From Thelonectria olida (taxonomy: Eukaryota > Ascomycota > Sordariomycetes > Hypocreales > Nectriaceae): 64,000 bases of DNA. A model generated the notes under the pieces. It was not told the origin of the DNA, did no database searches, and worked only from the letters and a program-made list of their open reading frames with translations. The stretch spans positions 248,001 to 312,000 of the forward strand of contig JAGPYM010000006.1 in assembly GCA_020736575.1 (NCBI GenBank), written 5' to 3'. A program made the position numbers and the translations under genes. Of this stretch, positions 41,298-51,903 are shown in pieces (position 1 is the first letter of the stretch; each line of letters starts with the position of its first letter).

Positions 41298-42367
41298 GGA
41301 GACATTCGGCAGCAATTAAAAATGAAGAAGAGTTTAGGCTTGAAGTGTTCCCGTAGATAGTAGAGAGGTACTACCTAGAGAAGCGAGCAACCCCTTTCCT
41401 ATGTGTGCTTTGCTTCATGTTTGGCGATGAGAAATGACAGCCCCGAAAATGACCAGAAAAAGAATCCTGAGACTAGAATGACAGGAAACGTTAACCGAAT
41501 CATATGCAAATTAAAGAAACGTACAAAGATGCTTGTGATGACCCATATGGAACGCCCCTTGTATGTGAAGCCACAGAAACTTCTGTTCACAGACAACCTC
41601 ACCACAGGAAGAAGACATAGAAAAGAAGGATCATGGTAATATCGTGCGTGTCCTGATTCAGGGGATAACAGATAACAGCACTGCCCGACTCTTGTCGTCA
41701 ACACAGTAGTAAATAAGGAAAAGAAAAGCCATGCGTAATCAATACATTCCAACAATTAAGAAGTCTTGCCTGTGTCTTCAATTTTTTCGCAGCGTCCCAT
41801 GGGTGTTCCAAAATGCAGCCCCTGAGCCTCCACAAGTGTAACGTGTAGCCCAGCCACAGAAAGGAATGTCCATAATATCTTCCTCGGGCAGCACCTCCAT
41901 TATGCCGAATCCCTCTTCTCGAGTCATCATGTAATAAGACAGCCAAATGCAGAAAGTCAAGTTCAGTAGTTAGGTTTTAGGGAATGGGGAAGATGATCCA
42001 GGTGATGTGCATGTGTAAAAACAAAGGGAAATTCGGGGTGGTTGTAGAGCACAAATGAGTTTTTACTATTCTTCTCGCTTCTTTCTAGTTGACTGGAGGA
42101 TATCTGATCCGTCCAGTTACCGACGCTTCCGCGCAGAATCATCCCTGTTCTGTCGACGGTAGACGTTCCAGATCAACACGCTTCCTGCGTGGGGTGGTGG
42201 CGTAGGGTTCGTGGGGTTTCTTCCCGGTATTTTAACATGATAGTCATAGCCATTGGCAGGGCCTTGTAGTTTCTCCCCAGGTAGGGGAAGGGATCAGCTC
42301 TCGTTGGACGCGAGTTTCCCGAACAATTAAAACGAAACATGGCAGATCGGCGATCGGCGGGGCTGTA
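41298..42367. other. intergenic, convergent, no gene seen
   Basis: 3' flanks of the membrane-protein gene and tem1. A minus-strand frame around 41775-41925 encodes a Cys/Gly-containing peptide (DIPFCGWATRYTCGGSG), but it has no upstream start or exon I can support. Confidence 0.35.
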
Positions 42368-43399
42368 TCATACAGCCTGATATAACAGGAGCGGCTCGCC
42401 GACGTTTTCGATCTCGGGGATGGTGCATTTCAGATCGAAGGCCTTGGAGAGGACAATCTTGAAAATCTGCAAACCGTGAGTACGCTGACCACCTCTGCCG
42501 TCAATACCGGGGTAGAACGAACCTTCTGTACGTTGATACTATGGCTGGTACTTGAAAAGATCAATGCCGCCCTCATGGCTTTGGCAAATCGCCTCGCCTG
42601 TTGATATCATCAGCTTCAGTGTCGAAACCTGAAAAACTCCGTTGGATCAACCCACCTGATTCGAAATCTCTTCTTGGTCCTGGATCGGAAAGTTGACGAA
42701 GTGGTCATACTTTGTACCGACAAGAATGGGGATGGCCGTCTTATTAAAGCCTCGGCCTTGACGATACCACTCCTTGATGCTGTTCAAAGTACTCTTGCGA
42801 GTAAGGTCGAACATGAAGAGAATAGCGACGGCGTCATTGCAGACGAGGGGCAGCATGTTGACAAACTCGCGCTGGCCACCAAGATCCCAGATGGAGAAAG
42901 TGATTTCCGTGTTACGAATCGAAATTGTCTTCTCCATGAAGTTGACGCCGAGCGTTTGAATGTAATCTTCGTCCCAGCTGCCCTCGACGTATTTTACCAT
43001 TAGGGACGTCTTTCCGATCTGAGCGTCCCCAACCATTCCAACTTTGATGACGACATGGTTCCGTCCGTTGGCGGGCTCGTTGCTGCTTTGTCGGTATTCG
43101 GTGTGGCTTTGAGGCGCCGGGTTTGAGAGGCCGCTCGCAGGTCTGGAAATTGAGGGAGCCGCCTGGACAGGCGGGGTGTAACGGCTATTGGGGTCCTCCT
43201 CTGGCCTGGGGCTGTTGGCGAGGCCCTGATCTAGAGATTGACTCTGCGAATGGCGGAAGCCGTTGCTTGAGGAAGCAAGGTGCGGTGAGCCATCGAAGGC
43301 GCCGAGTGTATCATCCTGACCCTCGTGGTGAACCTCGTGGTGGACTTCGTGGTGAGGCTCATAATGGGCCTCTTGTTGATGAGGGACCTCCATCTCCAT
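42368..43399 (-). CDS. tem1: septum-promoting GTPase Tem1/Spg1
   Basis: Exons 42656-43399, 42523-42597 and 42368-42466 join in frame (introns GTGGGT...ACAG and GTTCGT...GCAG). The GTPase core shows G1 [11 protein letters not shown]3 [13 protein letters not shown], and G4 as GTKYDHF, the TKYD variant typical of Tem1/Spg1 rather than Ras NKx[13 protein letters not shown] is the switch I region. The final exon ([15 protein letters not shown]) is the family's conserved end. The protein triggers the septation-initiation/mitotic-exit network at spindle pole bodies. The start is uncertain: the frame is open upstream, but only a TTG occurs there, so I use MEMEVPHQQ at 43399 (305 residues). A coding exon further upstream is possible. 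The N-terminal extension is His/Glu-rich and probably disordered. Confidence 0.9.
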
Positions 43400-46171
43400 G
43401 TTATCGACGGCGGCAAAGTCGGGAGGAGGGGGCGAAGCGGTGGTGGCCGCCAAGATCGTCGAGTCGTCCAGCTTGAGGTCGGAGTTGAGGCTCAAGGTCG
43501 AATTCGAGATTGGGGGTCGAGAGTGAAGGTGGGTCAGGCTAATGAGGGCGTCGAGTCGAAAGAGCGTGTGCGCGCAAGTTGAAAAGAGCGAGTGAGTAGT
43601 GAAGTCGCCGGGCGGACTTCGTGTTAGGGAACGTGATGGTCGTGAGATGGCCGTGAAGAGGGAGAAAGACGGAGATTAGCTCGTGAGAGGCATGAAAGCT
43701 GTAGAAGCGCTGGTCAGTGACGAGAAAGTCGACACAGGTGGTAGTGGTTGTGGTTAGAGAAGTAGGTGGGCGGTGCAGAGGGGAGGTGTCGCGGGTGGAG
43801 TTGACGGAGGAGGGCGTCAAAGCGAACGGTAGACGGTAAGGTAGGCGGCGGTTGGTGAAGGCTAAGTAGAACGGAGGGAGGAAGAAGAAGCGCTGAATGA
43901 ACGGGCTGAACGGGGCGGCGGTTCGACGATGATGTGCCGGAGAGTGGACGGTGGATTATGGGTTATGCCAGTGGCAGTGGCAGTGGCAGCGATCGACTGC
44001 TGGGGCCTGCTGCTGGCTCATGTAATGGAGCGGCGTACCGTAATGCTGCTGCTGGCGACCCAATTTGAGGCCAGGTATTCTAGGCAAGCCACTGCTCGGA
44101 GTGGACGAGCTGCGGAGGTGGTGGAGGAGGTAGTGGCGATATGGAGAGACAACTGTCTCGTCTCAGCAGCCAGTAAGACGCGGGTCGCGATGGTGGGCGA
44201 GTCACGGGAAAGAAGAAGAAGAAGAAGAAGCAGACGAAGGAAAGACAGGACAAGACGGATGAGGTTGTCGTTAGTGAAGCACTGTCAGTCTGTCAGTCTG
44301 TGCCCCCAGTCCGTTCAGTCTGGCAGGGGTGTTTGGACCTGTGGGATTGTGGATGGAAAGATGCTGTTTCCAGTGACAGGATAATTTAGTGACAGGGAAA
44401 CAGGGGGTTGGCTATGTTTCTCCTCTTTTCGTTTGTTCCTTTTTTTGTTTTGTCTTGTCTTGTCTCGGCTCCTCGTGCGTTGTGTGTTGCTGACGTCTTG
44501 AAAGTTGTTCGGCTCAGAGTGGGCTTGACTGGAGGCACTGGAGAGGGGAAGAGAATGGAATCGGGGGGGGCGCCTGGGGAATGGGTCGGAATGGGTGGGG
44601 AATCGCAACTGTTTACTTGCCTTTTTCCCTTTGCCTTGGTTGTTGTTGACTTGTTGACGCCGTCTCGACTCCTGAAGCTGATGGAGGGACGGGAAGCGCA
44701 AACGGTGAAGGCCTGAGATGTAGCACGGGTGACGGAATTTCAGAGGTGCCGACCCAATCCAGTGATAGCAGGGCGATAGACTTCAAGTGTTGAGATCAAC
44801 CTAATTCTTACTCGCTGCTTCCATTCTCTCTGCAGACAATGCTGCCTCGGCGCCTTTCTCATCCTCCGACGCAACTGTCTCTCTTCCAAGGCCGCCAGCC
44901 CGGTGGAGTTTCATGTCTTGGACGCGTCCGGACCTGAACCAGCGACTGGTTGACGCGCCGTCTCAGCTCACCCACACACACACCCAAACCAACAAAACTT
45001 TTAGGCTCCTAAAACGGAACGAGATAAGAGCCAATAACATGACCTGATTGCCATTGAGCACATGGCTGGCTGGATACGGACTGAATCAGGAAAGACTCTA
45101 TTGAAACTGCCGGTTTAGCTGAATGATGCAATAGTGACAGACCACCAATGCTATATGGAACAGGAGATAAGGGGTTCCCCTGTAATTCTGCAGATACTCA
45201 GGAGAGAAAACTCTGTCCATTCATACAAGTGATGTAGTCAGTCTTACAACTATCTTCTTGACTCATTCAAGCGTCATCATTGTTGTTGGCTACGACTGAC
45301 TGCTCCGTCCTAATGTTGTTGTTACCTGACTGCTTATTATTATGCCCCCTCCGTTTCCCCTCTTCCCCACATCCCAACTCATCATGCAGCAATCAAATCA
45401 TAAACATCAACAATGCTTCGTGTAGTGGTTTGTTATTTAACAGCTGCACTGCCCATCACGATAATAAAAACTCCGCCAACAGGCGTATCTTCTACCTGCA
45501 GGACGAAATGACAATGAAACCCTGGCAACCAGCTCCATACTTATACTTGAACAGTGCCACTGAGTTGAGCTCGGGATTCCGATCGTCACAGCACGCACCA
45601 GCGCATATCAAACTCATCTCCAGGGCGAAATTGACAATTCATGGATTCCTTTCCGTCAGCATCTTCAGTACCTACCTACGTAATAGCACATTTGATGGCA
45701 TTAATTCTTGGCCCTTATCCCCAGGACCCGAACCCTTTCATCCCCGGCTCCCAGGCTTCGCGATGCTGCATGATCATATGCAGCTAAGATTGCAGTGATT
45801 AGCCAGTATAGTGCAGCTTGATTGGTCTCTATCATTTCCATCCATGTCTTGCACACACGAGACAAGAGGCCGTATGGCCAAAGGTTGGGAGGTTGGCCGT
45901 GGTTTGCATCCGGTGCATGTGCTTCGTGTTAGCACCGAACCGCTAACGACGGTTGAAAGTCGGCTCCTCTCATTGGCTGAGATATGTTCCAACGGTCTGG
46001 ATGACTAAGCTACTTATCGCTTCCCCAGCACCATCCGATAACAAATGTTAGTGTTAGTGCCCGCCGATTGACACCTGATATCTCATTCGGCTCATCCTCG
46101 TCCCATTCGGCAATCGCCTCCGAATCTCTTCTCGTCACTCTCCTCATTCTCCCCCAGATTCCGCCCTCGCA
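43400..46171. promoter_or_regulatory. long divergent intergenic region, tem1 / GCV3
   Basis: 2.8 kb with no gene I can support. It contains a GAA microsatellite near 44208-44230, a CA-rich run near 44975 and a TACC tetranucleotide run at 45669-45680. Frames here lack coding character. Confidence 0.45.
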
Positions 46172-46779
46172 ATGGCTTCAATTGCTCGTTCCCTGCGCGC
46201 TGTTGCGCCCCTCTCTAGGGCACTTGCTCCCCGAGCTGCTCCTCTCGCCCGCGTCGCCTTCCGACCCTTTTCCACAACAAACTTCAGTGAGTCTTCATCG
46301 GCCAATTCCTCCGGACTTGCACCATCCTCAACCCGCAAAGCAACATCACCGGCAAAATCTAATTTCAAATTTGCTTAGACCTCGCACGCCGGTACACAAA
46401 AGAACACGAGTGGATCGATCTCTCCGCCGACAAGAAGTCGGGCTACATTGGCATCTCCGAGTACGCAGCCGAACAGCTCGGTGACGTCGTCTACGTCGAA
46501 CTCCCAGAGTCCCGCGACTGGGTTGAGAAGGGTGATGCTGTCGGCGCCGTCGAGTCTGTCAAGAGTGCCTCCGACATCAACGCCCCCATCCGCCTCCGCG
46601 TCACACACGTCAACGAGTCTCTCGAAGAGAAGCCCTCCACTATCAACAAGGTCCCCGAGGACGACAGCGCCGGTGGCGGCTGGATCGCAAAGGTCGAGAT
46701 CGACGAGGCCGGGGCCAAAGAGTTTGAGCAGCTCATGGACAGCGAGGCCTACAAGGCTTTCTCTGGCAGCAGCGAGTAA
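46172..46779 (+). CDS. GCV3: glycine cleavage system H protein, mitochondrial
   Basis: Exons 46172-46286 and 46379-46779 (intron GTGAGT...TTAG, 92 nt) give 171 residues. The leader MASIARSLRAVAPLSRALAP is Arg/Ala-rich with no acidic residue, a clear mitochondrial presequence. The mature part begins ARRYTKEHEWIDLSADKKSG. The H protein carries a lipoyl arm that shuttles the aminomethyl group between the P, T and L proteins. The modified lysine is Lys100 in AVESVKSASDI, and GDVVYVELPE and GWIAKVEI complete the hybrid-motif fold. It also donates lipoate to other 2-oxoacid dehydrogenases in fungi. Confidence 0.96.
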
Positions 46780-47086
46780 TGCGAACTACGAAAATGCATA
46801 TACGTACAAGAATCGGTAAAAATAAGGGAATGTCGAGCGTGCGGGTATTGTGGTCAGTGAATAGGCAGGAATCATGGCAAACACAGCTCAACCTGGAGAA
46901 ACAGATGACATAGACATTTTTTGTTGTACCATAAAGGAGATTCGCATCCCCGGGGGAATATTCTGGAGGGGATTTTTTCAGTGCCGGTTTATCAGCGGCA
47001 TTTCACCATCACACCTAGTTCATATCTTGACATCCACCACAACTCCGAACTGCCTTGGATTTTTTGTTCCTATTTCACATGTTCGT
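46780..47086. other. convergent intergenic
   Basis: About 300 bp of 3' flanks between GCV3 and HEM3. Nothing else is seen. Confidence 0.4.
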
Positions 47087-48082
47087 TTATTTGACCGTGT
47101 CGGGCACCTGTCGAGTTGCCGTAATGTCGTCCAGGATCTTTTGCGCTCCCCGGTTGATGAGTTCCTGGGCAACCCGCTTGCCGAACTCGTCGGCACCTTC
47201 GCGGTTGGCAACGGCCACGGAATCTTCGTACTCCACACCTTGATCGCCTCGCAGTGAAACCACCATGGCTCTGAACCGCAGTTTGTCGTCCACCCACTTC
47301 GTCTCCACGCCAATGGGGACACTGCATCCTCCCTCCAGCGTGCGCATAAGACTCCTCTCCGCCTCGCACGCCAATGCCGTCCTGTCATCCTCGATCCGTT
47401 TGAGGAGCTTGAGTACCCTCTCGTCGTCCGCGCGGCACTCGACGGCCAAGGCTCCCTGGCCGACGGCATGCATGATGCCTCCGTTGTCCGACTCGAGGTA
47501 CTGTGAGATGTGGCTGTCGAGATCCATGCGCTGCAGGCCCGCGGCGGCCAAGATGATGCCCGTCAGGTCCGGGTCCTCCTCGAGCTTCCGCAATCGCGTC
47601 TGGATGTTGCCTCTGTGGTCCTTGAACTTCAGCGCGGGGTAGCGTCGGACCAGCTGGGCGATGCGGCGCACGCTGCTGGTGCCGATGATGCTGCCAGCCG
47701 GCAGATCGGCGAGCGACTTCCACCCGTGCTCCTCGGCGAGCGTCTTCTTGATCACGAGTGTATCGCGAGGGTCCTCGCGGGACGTGACACAGCCGAGGAC
47801 ACAGCCTTCAGGGAGGACGGTCGGCATGTCCTTGAGCGAGTGCACGACAAAGTCGAGCTCGTTTTTGACGAGCTTCTCCTCGAGCTGCGAGGTCCACAGT
47901 CCCTTGCCGCCAAAGTTGTAGAGGGCCGTGTTCTGGTCGCGATCGCCGGTCGTGGTCATGCCGTGGATGGGGAACTCATACTCCGGGAAGTGGGCCTTGA
48001 GGGCGTCGACGACGATGTTTGTCTGGGCCAGCGCCAGCGGCGAGTTCCGGGTGCCGACGTTGATGACTTTTGAGTCTGACAT
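47087..48082 (-). CDS. HEM3: hydroxymethylbilane synthase (porphobilinogen deaminase)
   Basis: An intronless ORF of 331 residues from the ATG at 48082 (MSDSKVINVGTRNSPLALAQ). The longer frame upstream starts only with TTG and is not homologous. The enzyme joins four porphobilinogen units into hydroxymethylbilane, the third step of haem synthesis, in the cytosol. Diagnostic parts are HSLKDMPT with the catalytic Asp85, GTSSVRRIAQL and FKDHRGNIQTRL in the substrate cleft, and EGGCSVPIG, where Cys253 binds the dipyrromethane cofactor. Length fits the family. Confidence 0.96.
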   Translation of the reverse strand: MSDSKVINVGTRNSPLALAQTNIVVDALKAHFPEYEFPIHGMTTTGDRDQNTALYNFGGKGLWTSQLEEKLVKNELDFVVHSLKDMPTVLPEGCVLGCVTSREDPRDTLVIKKTLAEEHGWKSLADLPAGSIIGTSSVRRIAQLVRRYPALKFKDHRGNIQTRLRKLEEDPDLTGIILAAAGLQRMDLDSHISQYLESDNGGIMHAVGQGALAVECRADDERVLKLLKRIEDDRTALACEAERSLMRTLEGGCSVPIGVETKWVDDKLRFRAMVVSLRGDQGVEYEDSVAVANREGADEFGKRVAQELINRGAQKILDDITATRQVPDTVK

Positions 48083-49192
48083 TGCGACGGATTGGGACTC
48101 AAAAAGAGTTACTTTTGGTGCAAGAGAACTCGGGCGCGAGGAATTGAAAATGGGAAATGCCCTCGTGTTGGAGGGGCAAAGCTGAACATTTTCCGATATG
48201 CGGCGCAACGATGGTGGGGTATATGGTACAGTTTCAATGGTACAGTGCAGGCCATGTTGGCACTGTAATCGACCCACGCCGAAATCTCCAGCAGACTGAT
48301 TTACCCTAGACTCTTTGATGAAATTTACATTCAACGATATAAATCAGATTTCTGCTAAATTTGTATTCAGAGCAACTTATCATTCTCCCTCGCAATTGAT
48401 CTCACCTGGCGGGTTGCTTTCATCTTAGGAAAGAAGTCCCGTGGGCTCTGAGTTGGTTGAAAGAATGAACAGATGGAAGGGCAGACTGTGCACGTTTCCC
48501 CGTGTTTACCGGCTCAACGTTTGGTTGGACAAGTTGACTGCAAATCGCCGAGTCCTTGACGGTAGTATCTAGTCTCGACGATAGACTACAAGACTAGCCT
48601 TGCATTCTACTCAACACGATGCTTCTCAGTGAATCCTAGTTTTGACCCTCTTTAGCTCGATACTCTTGTGAAGCCTTCCTTTTCGAATGACTAAACAACA
48701 TGACACCTCTTGACTTGGTAACTCTTCGGCGATTACAGAGAGAATCATCTTAAATATTTGGCGCAAAAAGCTACGAGAAGCAATCACCAGTGCTCCGATG
48801 AACCGGTGGCCAAGATTGCCCGAGTACAATTTCAGGCACGACCAAGTCCCTCGTGGCACACAGAAGGCAAAAAGTAAACAAGGAGATTAAAGCATGAAGT
48901 AGTCCAGAAAACCATTTTCAAGTCACCAGAAGCACTTGTGTATAATTTCCGATTGCCGTGAATACGTGTATGTAGAACCTCGCTGACGCCTTGTGGCGAG
49001 TTGGGGAGTATCTCACTTTTGACGTCGGACTTGGACACCATTTTCAGTCACAGTATATTGATGTATGGGGAGTTTGAAAACATAAAACCACCATGAATGA
49101 TGTCGAAGTGGCTGATGAATCCCGCACTCTCATCGCCAATGGCGAAGGCCCATCGTTAGCATCTTCCCATTTTTCACCATCGTTTGCTTACT
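48083..49192. promoter_or_regulatory. divergent intergenic region, HEM3 / secreted protein
   Basis: 1.1 kb with both promoters. The A/T-rich stretch 48310-48365 precedes HEM3. No further gene supported. Confidence 0.45.
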
Positions 49193-50037
49193 ATGAAGCT
49201 GGAATTTATCCTCCTCGGGCTGGCCATGCTCGTCTTGGCCAAGCCCCATGCTGCTCCTGATCTTCTCAAAGAGGATGCCCCGGAATCGTCGTCCACGCCT
49301 CCTCCGCCTCCGCCTCCGCCTACCGGGCCTCCACCCACGGACACGGCCCCACCGCCTGCCGGGCCCGCTCCGACCGGGCAGCCTCCTCAGGGAGGGCCCA
49401 TTTGCGAGTGTGGTTTTACTTATTGCGCAAAGGTCCTCATGGGCATGAGTAAGCTTTCATAAAATCCTACAAAATCCTACAAATCAATGTACCTAACGCT
49501 CAAATAACAGCTAAGCCGTGGCAGCAGGACCAACTGTCCCAGGCGTACTGCAACACGCCTAAGGCAAATTGTCCAGACGGGAAGCCGGGAACGCCAGTCA
49601 ACAACGCCTTGTACATTTGTCTCTGCGAAGAGGAAGACCAGAAAATTGGCACTCACCTTGAGCTGGTCTGCGGATGTGATAACTGTCTGAACGTTGGGCC
49701 TGACTTCAGAGGACGTTGTGAGACGCCGTGTGTCGGTCCGGCGCATTGTAATGGAGGCGGCGGCGGCGGCGGTCCTCCTCCTTCCCAACCACCAACGCCA
49801 GTACCACCTCCTCCTACGGGAGAACCTGCACCACCTCCTCCAGCGAGTGAGCCAGCTCCTCCTCCTCCAGCAAGTGAACCAGCTCCCCCTCCCCCTCCAG
49901 CGGGCGATCCTCCTCCTCCACCACCACCCCCTTCGGGTGAGCCGCAACCTCCTCCCCCTGAATCAGACGATCCAAACATTGGTAAAGGCGGAGAAGATGG
50001 GCAGAAAGGAAGACGGTATGGTAGGGTCTGGATGTAA
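49193..50037 (+). CDS. secreted Cys-rich protein with polyproline linkers, effector-like
   Basis: Exons 49193-49448 and 49511-50037 (intron GTAAGC...AACAG) give 260 residues. MKLEFILLGLAMLVLAKPHA is a signal peptide. Polyproline tract 1 follows (about residues 35-70), then a compact domain with 13 cysteines: ICECGFTYCAKVL, LSQAYCNTPKANCPDG, NNALYICLCEEED, LELVCGCDNCLNV and FRGRCETPC. A Gly run and a second, longer polyproline tract with repeated PASEPAPPPP units end in a charged tail. I recognise this cysteine arrangement as a recurrent family in plant-associated Sordariomycete secretomes with no known activity. It could be a cell-wall protein or an effector; its toxicity or host target cannot be inferred. 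Confidence 0.82.
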
Positions 50038-51903
50038 AAGGGACAGTCTTTAATACCGTGATTTTGAGAGGGAGGAAGCATGGCAAATATGTCAAATCTG
50101 GTTCATTGTGGGGGATAGTCACTCGTTTAGTTAATTTAGATGCGTGGACTTTTAAGTTACCTGCAATTAATGTCACTCCTTTGGTAGCTTGCGAAAGGCC
50201 GGAAGAAGTCCTGATGGGCAGGCACATCATCAGCTTCCCCACGTTAAGCCAAAATGTGCCTGTCGGCTGAAACTCTGGAACCTGGGGAAAGCCGCCAAAG
50301 CTAGACCGAGGAACAGGCTCGGGCCGTTGTTCGACAGATGGTGAGGTGAGAAGGCAAAAAGGAAGCTCGATCCAGTAACATACGACTCGTTATTAATAAA
50401 GGTGTTGGATGGGCGTGGTCGGGTATCTCGTCTCGTCTGGTCGAGTATCTAGTATCTAGATGATTTTCATCCCCCAGCTTCTCCTCGTCTGTTTGTTTGA
50501 TGATAGATCATGATACAGCACGATTTCTAGCCGTTTTCCGTTCGGTTCCCGACTTGAGATCCGAACAGCACACCCTCTCGTATGCAGGAGAAGGATGGAA
50601 GACATCCGGAAAGTCGGGGTATCAGCGGCTCGATCAGGCATTTTGCCGGGGTTGGTCAGCAGGTTCTGGTTTCGCTTAACATGATGCCCCCTCCATGATA
50701 GAAGATCCATGCTGTCCATGCACCATCGACCGAATCGTACAGCTCCAAACGTGGAAGGTTTGGGGGGATCGATCACCCGCCGTTGCCGTGCATATGGTAG
50801 TGCAGGAGTCTATTAACCGCGCAACTGGGTTAGTTTGGGGGTGTAAGTTGAGGCGCCAGAGAGAAAGGCTGTATTCAAGTCATGACCTCTTTGATAAGGA
50901 GCCATGATACCCCAGTCTTCGGTCATGGAAGCTCTGGAATGTATTGTTCCCGGATGGACCGCAAAGGGGTCACAGTTGGCCCAAGCCCCACCCCCGGGTT
51001 TTGTTTAGCGGGCACATTTAGCGCACACATCACCCCACACTGGCCTGGAGTTTGCACCACCAGGTCGAAGCTTGTCCGGGGGGGTGCTGTGAGGAGTCGT
51101 GAGGGGCTTCGTGGAGGCCACTGGAGGCTTGGTCGGCAGGCTCACTCGATGTCAGGGGGTGGTCGGAGGTCGAACCACGGGGTAATTGATTCGTTTGCCC
51201 TGGGACTTTGGCCTGAGGTGAGTGGTCAGTTACGAGGAGAGTGACGTGACGACTCGGCTCAGGCAGAGTTGGGGGTGGACCTGAGTGGTGAGCTGCCTGG
51301 GGATGAATGGTGTCCAAGGTCTGCAAGGTCACCGAGGTGCCTATTTGGATGGAGTGATGTAGCAGTTAACATGCATTTTGTGGATTATACCGTATTATTC
51401 TCATAGCCGGTCGGGAAATGGGAAGCATGAGGCGGAAGAGGAAGACGGCCGGTTATGGGCGCGGCCATGGAGGACAGGAGCAAGAAGCCGGACGTGGAAG
51501 GACCCCTCCCGTGAGTCGTGTCGTGCCTCCTTCCTTCCTTCCACCACCTCTTTCTTTCTCCCTCCTTTCTTTTTTTCCTTCTTCTTTCTTCCTACCTAAC
51601 AAACCAAAAGGCTGAATACCTTCACAAAGCCACGTCTCGGCTTGTAGAATGGTTATTTCTCTTTTGGTCAGTTCCCACTAGCCGTGCTATTTTCCGCTTC
51701 CTTTGCACCGTCGCCCTAAAGCGGCTGTAAGTCGTCGTCGATTTGAACCCTCAAAACGTCACACTGCATCGCAAGTCTGGGAGCTCCGATTCTCGCTCTT
51801 GTTCCATCCCCCACGCACCCGCTACCTCAAACACAATTTATTCCACCACCATTTGCAAATGACACCTCGAGAGCTATAGCCGAAAAGCTACAGCTTCTGC
51901 GTT
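50038..51903. other. gene-free 1.9 kb
   Basis: 3' flank of the secreted protein and promoter of the transhydrogenase. It includes a CT-rich tract at about 51525-51595 that may be an upstream promoter element. No gene supported. Confidence 0.45.

Noticed and set aside
41778..41960. Short minus-strand frame with a Cys/Gly-containing peptide (FCGWATRYTCGGSG)
   Set aside because: Initiates only at TTG and no upstream exon could be supported; could be the last exon of something unseen, but the evidence is too thin.
25619..44230. Short tandem repeats considered as CRISPR-like arrays
   Set aside because: They are simple-sequence microsatellites without spacers, in a eukaryotic genome.
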